This document shows, piece after piece, positions 46,777 to 56,700 of a DNA stretch of 64,000 nucleotides; position 1 is the stretch's first letter; every line of letters begins with the position of its first letter. Origin of the DNA: an uncultured Mucilaginibacter sp. (GTDB lineage Bacteria; Bacteroidota; Bacteroidia; Sphingobacteriales; Sphingobacteriaceae); NCBI GenBank assembly GCA_903866915.1, contig CAIPPO010000087.1, forward strand, positions 1-64,000, written 5' to 3'. The translations under genes were made by a program, and so were the position numbers. The notes under the pieces are model-generated. The model saw only the letters and a list, made by a program, of their open reading frames with translations, did no database searches and was not told the origin of the DNA.

Positions 46777-47931
46777 TTAATTTTTTTCTTTGGGGTCAGC
46801 AACGCTATAGGCATTCCGGTTAGCTTTCACCAGTAATTTGATCGAGATCGGGTACTTATCCGAAAACTGAAAAAGTGCATCGATCACTTCCGGAGGAGCC
46901 GAACCGTTTTTTACAGGCGCGGAGCTATTGATATCAACCCCGGTTCGATTGCCATCATTTCCGATAGTTCGGTACGATTTGGGAACATATTGGATGTAAT
47001 TGGTACCATTTACCAGCCATGGCGAGATCAGGATATGATCATACCATGATTTGGCGCCTCCGGCAGTGCCACAGGAGTTTGGTACGGTACCAAGCGCCCT
47101 GGTTGTAGTGGTTAGAAAAGAAGCAAACAAGCTTGTATTATTCTCCCATTCAGCCGGGTAGCTAACTGTTTTATCCGGGGAAAATGGCGGATCGCTCATT
47201 TTGGTGGCGGTATCGGCCGCGGAAATCATAGACTGGTACCCCGCTTCCAAGCTGTTATGGGTATTAAAATCGCCCATGCTGATCAGGTTGGGGAAGTAAC
47301 CAAATTTAGCCCGCAAATTTTGCATAATGCTGCTTACCTGGATATCCCGACTAGTACTTGACGACCCCGATTGCGTATGATTAACCAATACATATAAAAA
47401 AGTAGTGTCATGCGTAATCGCTAAATTAGGATCATTGTAATATAATTTATAGAGGTTAAAGTCGGTAATATTAGCCAATGCCGTTTCAGTTTTTACAAAA
47501 GTCAGTTTTAGTTTATTATAAAACAAAACCGACATGGAGGTTGCAGCAACAGCGTTAGTCGGAGTAGCATAGGCATACTTTCCCGGAAAAGCAGCATTCA
47601 AAGCATTTGTCGTAATATCTGCAGCAAGATTTGCCGGAAAACTCAATGTTGGATTAAATGCTGCCATTTTTTCGCAACTTAACAAATCGGGATTTGAAAA
47701 TTGAACAATAGTTTTCAAATATCCATCTAAAGCTGCTGTGCTTCCCTGGCAGCCATTACCATAATTAAGCACGTTGTAAGCAATCACTTTAAGCGTATCG
47801 GTAAAATCAATTGTGTTTGGCAAATTTTGAGGAATCGGCTTCTGAACTAAAGGAGCACGATCGGATTTTTTAGCGCAGGAAAATAAAAAAACAATAAAAG
47901 TAAAACAAAGAATAGATAACCTGATTTTCAT
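46777..47931 (-). CDS. Endonuclease/exonuclease/phosphatase-family lipoprotein
   Basis: 384 residues from ATG 47931 (MKIRLSILCFTFIVFLFSCAKK), a lipoprotein signal. EEP-fold motifs: KVIAYNVLNYGNG at the N-terminus, the metal-binding Glu in LLSCEKM, ISMGDFNTHNS and SWYDHILIS toward the end. Members cleave phosphodiesters in nucleic acids, phospholipids or inositol phosphates. Here it sits between the beta-helix lipoprotein and a metallophosphoesterase, downstream of a TonB receptor. A long hairpin (47981-48034) just upstream may limit its expression. Confidence 0.82.
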   Translation of the reverse strand: MKIRLSILCFTFIVFLFSCAKKSDRAPLVQKPIPQNLPNTIDFTDTLKVIAYNVLNYGNGCQGSTAALDGYLKTIVQFSNPDLLSCEKMAAFNPTLSFPANLAADITTNALNAAFPGKYAYATPTNAVAATSMSVLFYNKLKLTFVKTETALANITDFNLYKLYYNDPNLAITHDTTFLYVLVNHTQSGSSSTSRDIQVSSIMQNLRAKFGYFPNLISMGDFNTHNSLEAGYQSMISAADTATKMSDPPFSPDKTVSYPAEWENNTSLFASFLTTTTRALGTVPNSCGTAGGAKSWYDHILISPWLVNGTNYIQYVPKSYRTIGNDGNRTGVDINSSAPVKNGSAPPEVIDALFQFSDKYPISIKLLVKANRNAYSVADPKEKN

Positions 47932-47980
47932 GCAGAAGAATTTTGGCTGTAAAAGCAATTATAAAGGACTATTAAAAACC

Positions 47981-48034
47981 AACAACTTCTTTTGTAATGC
48001 CCGGGAAAACCCGAGCATTACAAAAGAAGTTGTT
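47981..48034 (-). terminator. Very long hairpin between beta-helix and EEP genes
   Basis: AACAACTTCTTTTGTAATGC-C-CGGG ... CCCG-A-GCATTACAAAAGAAGTTGTT: 25-bp arms with one mismatch around AAAA. On the minus strand it is followed by GGTTTTTAATAG, so it can act as terminator or attenuator after the beta-helix gene. Confidence 0.8.
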
Positions 48035-48055
48035 ATAAGTTAGGTCGTAAATTAA

Positions 48056-49480
48056 TTAATGTTGGTTACCGGTACCATCAGTTTGGTAAGCACCGATATC
48101 TTTACCCGGAGGTGTGATACCACTTGAACCAAAGTTTGGATCAACCGGGATACCAGCTGTAACCGGGTTAAAGGTCTGGGTTGCTTTTCCAACAGCCGGT
48201 GAACTTTTCTGCAGGTGGAAATCGAAACCATCAACCGAAGCCTGTGAAGCAAAATTAAGGTTCGGCAACGTGTAGTTTACAAACTGCGGGTTATTTTTTC
48301 CAACCAGCGATGAGCCATCATATGCTTTACCGAAAGTGTAGGTTGAGCCAAGTAACTGAGCCATATTTGGAATATCAGTCGCTTTAGGATGAGTTACTAC
48401 AGCCTGAGCAATATTAGTTGGAACAATTTGATTTGCCTGTGCTACGTTGTCAACATAATAGAAGTTGTAGCCGTAAGCAGTTTGGGTAATTGGACCATCA
48501 GCGTGGCTTAAGGTATCTGCCAGATAAACTTTAGCAGTAACATTATTACCACCTGCAATTCGAACACCAAAGTTACAGTCAACAATCAGGTTATTGAAAG
48601 CTAAAGCTCTCGAGTTATTTTCAACTTCGATAGAACCGCTTCTTGCGCCATAGGTGCCAGAATTCCGGTAACCATCGTTTACATAAGTATTGTTATACAT
48701 AGCAATTTCAGTCTGCGGAGCCTGGGTGCCAGGGTCATTTGCTGATTTTGTACCGTTAGTAGCTCCACCGATGATCAGGTTATAAGCCATATTACCTTGT
48801 GTACCACCTTTGGCATTGAAACCATCACCGCCAGTACCACCACATTTTTCGAGGGTATTTCTCATCATGTTAATATGACCACCGTAGAAACGAACTGCGT
48901 CATCAGGACCACCATAAATCCATGAATCTTCCATAATAAAGGCACCGTTCGGGTTCTGCCAGTAAACAATGTACTGGTCGCCTGTAGATGGACCGGTAAA
49001 TGGAGGTGCTGCAAGACCAGCTCCACCGAAATCAAGGTGAGTCCATTTGATAACTAATAGCGGGCAGCTTTGGTTGCAATAGATACCACCCCATCCGCCA
49101 ACATAAGCAACGTCAGTAGCTGCAGATGATGCACCGGTTGTTTTGGCTTTAGATGGATCAGTGATAGTAATAGGATCTGTTTTGGTGCCTAAGGTTAAAA
49201 ATATGCCGTTAACGATAAAATTTGCGCCATTTAATACATTTACCTTTACACCTTTCTGGATCAGCAAAGTGTCACCGGCGTTGATTGTAACGTCACCTGA
49301 TATGGTGTAAGTTTGATCAGCAAGCATGGTGCCTTTAATAGCTCCCGACAATGGTGCTGTGTTACTCACAGATTTTCCTACCTGCAAAAGCGGAACGGAA
49401 ATAACTGCTTTATCTTTCTTGCTGCACGACGCTAGCGCAAGAACTGAAAGCAAAAGCAAAGCGTTTCTTAAATTTTTCAT
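48056..49480 (-). CDS. Lipoprotein with right-handed beta-helix
   Basis: 474 residues. Signal peptide and lipobox (LALASCSKKDK) are followed by a short linker and a repetitive beta-strand region (ISGDVTINAGDTLLIQKGVKVNVLNGANFIVNG, then Asn/Gly-rich coils such as SGSIEVENNSRALAFNNLIVDCNFGVRI) typical of parallel beta-helix proteins. No catalytic motif is recognised. Probably surface-exposed and co-expressed with the TonB-dependent receptor 57 bp upstream, possibly as a substrate-binding partner in place of a SusD-like lipoprotein. Confidence 0.75.
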   Translation of the reverse strand: MKNLRNALLLLSVLALASCSKKDKAVISVPLLQVGKSVSNTAPLSGAIKGTMLADQTYTISGDVTINAGDTLLIQKGVKVNVLNGANFIVNGIFLTLGTKTDPITITDPSKAKTTGASSAATDVAYVGGWGGIYCNQSCPLLVIKWTHLDFGGAGLAAPPFTGPSTGDQYIVYWQNPNGAFIMEDSWIYGGPDDAVRFYGGHINMMRNTLEKCGGTGGDGFNAKGGTQGNMAYNLIIGGATNGTKSANDPGTQAPQTEIAMYNNTYVNDGYRNSGTYGARSGSIEVENNSRALAFNNLIVDCNFGVRIAGGNNVTAKVYLADTLSHADGPITQTAYGYNFYYVDNVAQANQIVPTNIAQAVVTHPKATDIPNMAQLLGSTYTFGKAYDGSSLVGKNNPQFVNYTLPNLNFASQASVDGFDFHLQKSSPAVGKATQTFNPVTAGIPVDPNFGSSGITPPGKDIGAYQTDGTGNQH

Positions 49481-49537
49481 GGTTAATTAATTAATTGTTT
49501 TTAATGAATGATTATTATTTGTTTGTTGGTGCGATTG

Positions 49538-52366
49538 TTAAAATTTAAACCTGAAACCTATATTGTATCGGGCGTAATATTTATCGTTTTCGATGGTAGC
49601 GTAGTTGGGACTTTCCTGGAGCGGTAGTTTCTCGTTTCCGCTAAAGGCCTGGTTTGGTTGCTTTACCACCAGTTCGTAAGGTGTGTTCAGCAAATTATTT
49701 ACTTTGATGTAAATGATGTAATGCTTGCTGAATTCTTTTTGTGCCGAAAAATCGAGGTTAACGGTTGGGCGTTCCCAGTTATCAAGGTTTTTATAAACGG
49801 ATAGCAGATCTATACGCTCGCCGGTATAAACCATTGCTAATTGGGCATCGGTACCAGTTTTGGAATCTTTATATAGTAACGACACATTACCTACGTTGGC
49901 AGCCTGCCCCTGCAATGGGCGGGGTTGGTTAACATTGATGCTGTGGTAGCTATTGTCGGCAGGATCCCGATATTGAAATACTTTGGTTGAATTGATCAGC
50001 GAGTGCGTATAAGTATAATTACCCCCTACTCCGAAACTTCCGAAAAACTTTCTAAAAACAGCTTCTAAACCGAAGTTATGAGCCGTGCCAAAATTGAACG
50101 GACTAAGCGTATATGCTGCAGCAAATCCTGTTGTTCCTACACCATACTCTATCGGATCCACAATAGTCTTGAAGAAAGCGCCGATCATGTATTGATCAAG
50201 CCCGGCCGGGAAAACCTCATATCTAAAATCGTAGTTGTCAACTTTAGAATGCTGCAGGTTTGGATTTCCCAGAGAAGGAAAATTGTCCTGCCCGAAACCC
50301 GTATTATCGAGGTACGGCACTAAATCGGAATACGCTGGCCTCAATATCGATTTAAAATAAGATAACCTTAAGTTAGCAGTGTTAGAAAGTGCATACCTGG
50401 CATTTATGCTCGGCTGAAAGTCCATATAGCTGATATTGGCAGATTTGCCAGCTATTGTTGCCGGGAGCGACGAATCGTAGAACTGGTTAGTATTCTCAAC
50501 CCGCAATCCGAATGTTGCATCGAAGTGTTCACCAATATAGTACATTGCTTCAGCGTAACCCGCTTGCACATTCTCGGTAAAATCGTATACGCCGCCGTTG
50601 CTCGCCGCGTTACCCAGGGCATCTGTAGCAGGTTGAAATTGAAATTTCGCAGATGGTATCGATGTATAGGCTTCGTAAGTAGAATTTGCATCGGGGATAT
50701 AATTCAAACTATAAATATTGTCAAAATCATTACGGGTTTTATGCCTGGCCATTCCGCCAATACTGATGATAGTTTTGTTATCGAATACTTTAGTGTTGTA
50801 ATGTAAATTGAGAAAAGCCGAAAGATCGCGGTCCGAATTATGCTCCCACTGCCTGCTTTCTGGTCGTACCTCAAGCGGCCCGTAAGTTAAAGATTCAGCA
50901 ACTCCGGAATTGTTCGGATTGATAGACTGTAGTGTAGAAAACGCTGCCATATCCGGTAATTGCTGTTTAGCTACCGAATACGCTATTGACCAATCAGTGG
51001 TGAGCGAATTTGATAACCTATCTTTACCATGTAAGATTCCGGTGTAAACCCCAGAACGATCAGTCCTGGTTTGAGTTTCAAACCCTTGTTCAAAACCGCC
51101 TACAAAACCCTGATAAGAATAATTACCCAAAAGCAAATCATTGGTGTACCTTTCCCTGTTTTCATTTAGTTGCAGGTAGCTACCAAATAAGCTGATGTAA
51201 TTGTTCGCATCAAACTTATAATCGATGGTAGATATTAAGCCTACCCGGTTAGTAAGTGATGAATACTGGCGGGTTAAATAATCAGGAAATACCTGCAACA
51301 TTTGGGCGTTTGGGCTAGGCGCAGGCGTTAAAGTTGCATTTTCAACCAAACGAAAGGTATTATTTCCAGCGTAAGTGTTTTGGTAAGATCCGGCGAATAT
51401 CACACCCAATTTTTTATCGAAAAAACGATCGCCAACAATCAGGTTAAAATTGCTGTTTACAGGAGTCTTAATATTTGAAGTTAAAAGATTTTGATAGGGG
51501 AAATCAGCTATCATCGCCGGAACTCCCAGGCCAGTAATTTCAGCTGGAGATTTTGAATTTATTGTTGCCGTGTTATAATGTTCAAACGGACGGAGCGAAA
51601 ACAATTGACTATACCCCGCACCAACGTTGCCTTCTATCCGCAATTGATCCGGTGCAGTTCTCATCATCATATTAACTACACCTCCCGTTCCATCACCCTC
51701 CATGTCGGGAGTAAGTGATTTGTATAATCCAATATTTTCAACCAGGTCTGCAGGAAATATATCAAGCGGAACATAGCGCTGCTTGTTATCCGGGCTTGGT
51801 ATTTTAATACCGTTGATCAATGTGGTATTGTAGCGTGGGTCCATCCCCCGGATGATGACATACTGGCCATCCCCGGTATTACCTCTTTCTACTGAAACAC
51901 CCGAAACACGGGCCATTACGTTGGCAACAGTGATATCAGGGGATATTGCTATTGAATTAGCCGATACGATATTCACCAGGTTGTTGGCTCGCTGCTCAAT
52001 TTTCTTAGCGTAAGAGTCTGTTTCTTTATTTCCGGTCGCTGAAATTGTAACCGTATTTAAGCTTGAATAATTGGGAGCCAGAAAAAAGTTGATTTTTAAA
52101 TTATCATCGGCGACATTTATAGTGGTGTCAATGGTTTTGTATCCTATATAAGAGATCTTTAATTCGTATTTGCCGGAGTGCAAATTATTGAACTGGTATT
52201 TTCCATTTAACAAAGTTGCAGTATGTAAAGCTCCGGGCTGAAGGGTTACCGTTGCGCCAACCAATTGCTCCTTCGAATCCTTATCATAAATGTATCCGGA
52301 AAGGGTAGAAGCGTAGGAGGCTGAAGCCAGAAAAAGAAATAGAAAAAAGGTAGAAAATTGTTTCAT
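49538..52366 (-). CDS. TonB-dependent receptor
   Basis: 942-residue outer-membrane importer. A signal peptide is followed by a carboxypeptidase-regulatory-like domain (SGYIYDKDSKEQLVGATVTL, ~residues 20-105), the plug domain (ANVMARVSGVSVERG, QYVIIRGMDPRYNTTLINGIKIP, DGTGGVVNMMM) and a 22-strand barrel ending in RYNIGFRFKF. No SusD gene accompanies it. The plug sequence is of the type I associate with receptors beside phosphatases in Bacteroidota rather than with glycan SusC. The ORF track begins at TTG 52369; ATG 52366 is better. Confidence 0.93.
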   Translation of the reverse strand: MKQFSTFFLFLFLASASYASTLSGYIYDKDSKEQLVGATVTLQPGALHTATLLNGKYQFNNLHSGKYELKISYIGYKTIDTTINVADDNLKINFFLAPNYSSLNTVTISATGNKETDSYAKKIEQRANNLVNIVSANSIAISPDITVANVMARVSGVSVERGNTGDGQYVIIRGMDPRYNTTLINGIKIPSPDNKQRYVPLDIFPADLVENIGLYKSLTPDMEGDGTGGVVNMMMRTAPDQLRIEGNVGAGYSQLFSLRPFEHYNTATINSKSPAEITGLGVPAMIADFPYQNLLTSNIKTPVNSNFNLIVGDRFFDKKLGVIFAGSYQNTYAGNNTFRLVENATLTPAPSPNAQMLQVFPDYLTRQYSSLTNRVGLISTIDYKFDANNYISLFGSYLQLNENRERYTNDLLLGNYSYQGFVGGFEQGFETQTRTDRSGVYTGILHGKDRLSNSLTTDWSIAYSVAKQQLPDMAAFSTLQSINPNNSGVAESLTYGPLEVRPESRQWEHNSDRDLSAFLNLHYNTKVFDNKTIISIGGMARHKTRNDFDNIYSLNYIPDANSTYEAYTSIPSAKFQFQPATDALGNAASNGGVYDFTENVQAGYAEAMYYIGEHFDATFGLRVENTNQFYDSSLPATIAGKSANISYMDFQPSINARYALSNTANLRLSYFKSILRPAYSDLVPYLDNTGFGQDNFPSLGNPNLQHSKVDNYDFRYEVFPAGLDQYMIGAFFKTIVDPIEYGVGTTGFAAAYTLSPFNFGTAHNFGLEAVFRKFFGSFGVGGNYTYTHSLINSTKVFQYRDPADNSYHSINVNQPRPLQGQAANVGNVSLLYKDSKTGTDAQLAMVYTGERIDLLSVYKNLDNWERPTVNLDFSAQKEFSKHYIIYIKVNNLLNTPYELVVKQPNQAFSGNEKLPLQESPNYATIENDKYYARYNIGFRFKF

Positions 52367-52514
52367 CAAGGGGTACTTTTTGGCAAAGTAAGCCCCTGAA
52401 CCTTGGAGAAATTCTGAATTTTACCGATTTGGAAAAACACTTAACGCAAGCTTATTTCAGGCTTAACATTAGGCACCGATCGGGTAACAGTGTTAATATT
52501 TGGATAACAAATCC

Positions 52515-52796
52515 CTAATCTACCGAAACAGTTAAACCCTCCTGTTGTAATATTTTCCGGTAGATCTCCATTTCGGTAAACGATCCTTCGAGCACGGCAC
52601 ATTTGCCTTCATTGTGCACTTTCCAGGCTATCTTTTCCGACTGGGTTTCTGAGTAATCAAGATATTTCATCATGCAGTAGATTACGTGATCAAAGGTATT
52701 CACGTCATCATTCCATAAGATCAAACGGTGCATTTCCTTAAGGCTTGCGAGTATTTCCTCAAGGGTTAGGGTCTCTTCCTGGGTTTGTGTTGACAT
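52515..52796 (-). CDS. clpS: ATP-dependent Clp protease adaptor ClpS
   Basis: Delivers N-end-rule substrates to ClpAP. 93 residues: LILWNDDVNTFDHVIYCMMKYL and KIAWKVHNEGKCAVLEGSF are the core signatures, with substrate-pocket Asn-Asp in WNDD and the His in VHNEG that corresponds to the ClpA-contact region. An acidic N-terminal tail (STQTQEETLTLEEIL) is present as usual. TAATTTTG lies 10 bp before the ATG as a promoter box. Divergent from the CBM9-like gene. Confidence 0.95.
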   Translation of the reverse strand: MSTQTQEETLTLEEILASLKEMHRLILWNDDVNTFDHVIYCMMKYLDYSETQSEKIAWKVHNEGKCAVLEGSFTEMEIYRKILQQEGLTVSVD

Positions 52797-52806
52797 ATTG
52801 TAATGA

Positions 52807-52814
52807 CAAAATTA
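52807..52814 (-). promoter_or_regulatory. -7 promoter-like box of clpS
   Basis: TAATTTTG on the minus strand, 10 bp before the clpS ATG. Falls inside the unlikely N-terminal extension of the plus-strand ORF. Confidence 0.35.
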
Positions 52815-52892
52815 CCTAAATCAAATAATAAAATAGGCAGGTATGAGTTATCAAAGCGAAAATCAACGTTATTTTTACCCCGATTTAATTGT

Positions 52893-53768
52893 ATGATCCG
52901 GACTTCGGCCAGCTTACTGGCATTTTTTGCCATTCAGGCTCTTGCTTTGAGCTTATGTTCGGCCCAAACAAAACCTGCACAAAATACCCTGCAAGCCCCC
53001 CCGGCGAGTGTAACGATAGATGGCGACCTGAATGAATGGGGCGACAGCCTGCGCTACTACAACGAAGACCAAAAGCTTTATTATACGCTGGCTAACGACA
53101 AGGACAACCTGTATATGGCTATCCGCATCAATGATCGCAGTGAACAGCGGCGGATACTGGGCGCTGGGCTAACGTTAAGTATCGATACGAAGGGAAAAAA
53201 GAAAGAAACCTTTTCGGTGACATTCCCGATCGGTGGTAAACCTGATATGGCTCCTGATGATGACACCCAATCGCTTGACGGCAGTAAACCGAACGCAGTA
53301 GATAACCACGACGAAAAGTTGAAGGCCAACCTGACCAAATTGCGTCAGATAAGAGTTACAGGCTTTAAAGACGTAGAAAGCGAATTGATCACCACTTCCA
53401 ATACCTATGGTTTTAAAGTTGCGATCGATTTTGATAAAGATGGCAATTTGATCTGCGAAGCAGCTATTCCTTTAAGTTTGTTCCATGCCGATGATATCGG
53501 AAAGACCGAGTGGGCCTTTAATTTTAAGATTAATGGCATTGTCCGTCCATCGCAAAAGCGCAATGACGAGAATGGTGGTACCGAAAACCAGGGCCGAAGT
53601 GGCCGTAGTGGAGGCATGGGAGGCGGAGGCCTGGGCGGTAGTCGCGGTATGCGTGGTGGCGGCAGCCGTGGCATGCGTGGCGGCAATACCGGCGGCGAAT
53701 CCACGGACCGCAGCGAACTTTCCAGATCTGTTGATTTTTGGGAAAAGTTCTTTTTAGCAAAGGGGTAG
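52893..53768 (+). CDS. Secreted CBM9-like domain protein with Gly/Arg-rich tail
   Basis: 291 residues from ATG 52893 (MIRTSASLLAFFAIQ), a signal peptide; the ORF track's extra 30 residues are basic and overlap the clpS promoter. Residues ~40-210 look like a carbohydrate-binding family 9-type domain (VTIDGDLNEWGDSLRYY, LYMAIRINDRSEQR, TYGFKVAIDFDKDG, YE-type end). Residues ~225-270 are a low-complexity tail (RSGGMGGGGLGGSRGMRGG repeats), after which comes a conserved-looking DFWEKFFLAKG end. Probably periplasmic or surface; ligand unknown. Convergent with the plug-MG2 gene. Confidence 0.7.
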   Translation: MIRTSASLLAFFAIQALALSLCSAQTKPAQNTLQAPPASVTIDGDLNEWGDSLRYYNEDQKLYYTLANDKDNLYMAIRINDRSEQRRILGAGLTLSIDTKGKKKETFSVTFPIGGKPDMAPDDDTQSLDGSKPNAVDNHDEKLKANLTKLRQIRVTGFKDVESELITTSNTYGFKVAIDFDKDGNLICEAAIPLSLFHADDIGKTEWAFNFKINGIVRPSQKRNDENGGTENQGRSGRSGGMGGGGLGGSRGMRGGGSRGMRGGNTGGESTDRSELSRSVDFWEKFFLAKG

Positions 53769-53787
53769 TTAGTAATTAACTAACCAC

Positions 53788-56700
53788 TTACCTCACCGAA
53801 TACCGATAAACTGTACGCCCGATATTCCCTTCGTCATCGATTCCTTCGATCACTACCCGGTAGGTTCCTCTGGTATCGGCATTGAAAAACTCAATAGAAG
53901 CATTACCATCTTTATCCGTTAAAATATTGGGATTCCAGTAAATGGTGGTCCGGGCATCAAATGGGTGATCGGGTGTCGCCTGATGATCATATCGGGGCGT
54001 GTAGAACATCCTGGCTTTATGATAACCCCTGAATGCATAAAGAATCAAACCGGAAGGAACCTCGCTGGTCTGGTACTTTGGGTCACTTCCCCTGCGCGTG
54101 GTAATGATGAGCGCCCCGTTAGGAGCCGAACTACCATAAATAGCCGAGGCGGCTACGCTACGCAGCACTTCGATACTGTAAACATCGTTGGGATTGATAT
54201 CATTGACACTAAAATCCTGCAGCGGTGCCCCATCCAGTATCACCGCCATCGGCGCTACCGCCGTAAGATGATTTTGACGGCGCATATTGTATGGCTTGCC
54301 ATCTTTGAAAATAATGCCCATTAATTTACCATTGAGACAGTCTTCTAGGGTGATACAAGCCGTAAAATCGTTACCCATCAGCACCTGGTCGGCATTGCCG
54401 CCGCCATGCAGGTTAGCCGAACCAGACAAGTCGGGCTTTTTACTAACCTTGCTTTTTACCTGCACCTCTTTTAACTTTAGCGTAGCAGTTGTATCAGTAC
54501 CGGCATATCGTTTTGTGTTAACTATAATGACAGGATTATCACCGGGCAAACCTCCGCCATCTACAACGCGAATGCTCTCGATCTCTTTTCCTGAGTAATA
54601 ATTCAGATCCTCTATTGTTCTGTCGAATCCATCGATCACGATTTTTTTGATCTGGTTTTTTTCCGGATGCTTAGGGTCGATTAAACCATAATACCAGCGG
54701 TCGTTGCTTTCATGCAGGCCCGGCACCAGTAACTGGATACCATTTTTAGTATCAGCATCATATTCCTTTGCCAGCCGGTCTACATCTACTACAAACTCCT
54801 GGCGTGTACCGTAATGATTGTATTGGTCGGGCTTTGGCGTCCTTTTATCTTTGATGACCACTTCTTTTAATTTAACCATAGCCGTAGTATCTGTACCGGC
54901 ATATTTTTTTGTGGTGATCATCAGTGTAGCCGGATGCCTAGCAGTTCTGTCGATCAAACGGATGCTTTGAATCTCGCCCGGCTTAAAATAATGAACATCA
55001 TCAGCTGATCGAGGCAACTCGTCGATATTAACGGAAACCGGTTTAAAGTCGTAAGAAAAATGCTTCCCATTATAGGAAAGGCCCGGAATTGCATAGCCCA
55101 GTGCCTCGGCAATGGCAACTGCGTCCTTATTCAGCTTCTTCATATCCAGGTCGTACTCATAGCCTGCGCCATAGCTGTTATACTGATCTGGTTTTGGTGC
55201 GGCTTTATCTTTGATCACTACCTCATTCAGGTGATGCAATTGATTCAATGAATCTGGTTGTTGCCCAATATTATTTTTAACTGCGGCCCCGTTAAGTATA
55301 GAATCGGTTTGCTGACGTTTCGGTTCAGCCCTGTTTATCGCAGGTAAGCCCGGGAAATCAGCCTGTTTTAAATAGATCGCCACGTTGCTCCCGTTATTTT
55401 GTTTCCGGGCACGCAGAATGATTTTCGATGTATCCGATAAAGCTAGGTCAGTAAACCGGAAATTACCATAAGCATCGGTTGTTGTATCTGCATAGAAACC
55501 CTCGTGCGGCGCAGCAAGCGTGAGCCGCCCGTTGGCCACCGGCTTGCCCGCCGGTGTTTTTAAAGTACCGCTGAGTTCTAAACCGGATTCTGGTTTGTAT
55601 AAGGGGCTGTATTGTTTGTTTTCCTGCAATACTTTTTCCCAGTCGAAACGCCGGTAGCCTTGCGTAAGCATTAAGATATCTAGGTCGGCCCGCTTTTGAT
55701 CATTGACATCGGTAAAATAATAATTCGGTTGCTCGATATAGCCCCTCAGGTCTGAGGCGAGCAGCAGGTTATTAAGTATGGTAATTTCAGTATTTTCATC
55801 GGTCAATACCCTGCTTTCATTAATTACAGACACAGAGAAACTACCGCTTACGGGCTTCGCGCTATCGCCCCTGGCGGTAATATCCACCCTTACCTTAGTA
55901 GCCGGCGCATACGTTTTTGCTGGTGTCGACAAGGCGATATGCAGCAGGTCGTCATGCTGCACAAAGATCAAACGTTCATTTAACGGCTCCCCGTTTTGAG
56001 TAAATAGCGTGAATTGTACAATGCCCATCGGGAAACGGTTTTTGCTGATGGTACTTGCAAATGATTTACCGGTAAGGCGCGTTTTGGCCGTATAATAAAC
56101 TTTACCACCAGCCTGCGCAATCACATACAATGTGTTGCCCGGTTGGGCCTGCACTATTTTTTCGTTTGCAGCCACGCTCAGGTAAATGCTGTCGGCATCG
56201 CTATTATTAACTGCCAAAGTAAAACCGGCTTCGCTTGCTTTGGGCAGATCGAAAGTAAACCTGGCGCTATCAGTCAGCAAAATTTCTGCTTTATATACCT
56301 TGCCACTTTGCGGCGTAAGCGCGAAAACCCCCATGCCCAGGTGCTGTGTGGCAACAGTCGCGACAACATCTCCGTTGTTATCGGTAATTTTTGCTGATAC
56401 GTTTAAGCCCAGCCCATCTGCGCCCAGGCATTTGATGGCTACTTTCGATCGCAAACCGTTAACCAGCTGCCCCCCTTCCGGGAAGAATTGAACATCCGGC
56501 TTTTCATGTACTGCGGCAGCAACCTGCCCGGTTTGAGGACCGGCGATTTTAATGGTCTGATCAAAAAAATAGGCCGACGGTTGGTTGCGCATCCAGTTGG
56601 TATATGCCCTGATGCGATAAATGCCGGGTTTGTTTGAACGGCTAAGCGCAAAATTGCTCCAGGCTATGCCCGAGGTTAGTTTTAGCGTTTGCCGCTGAAT

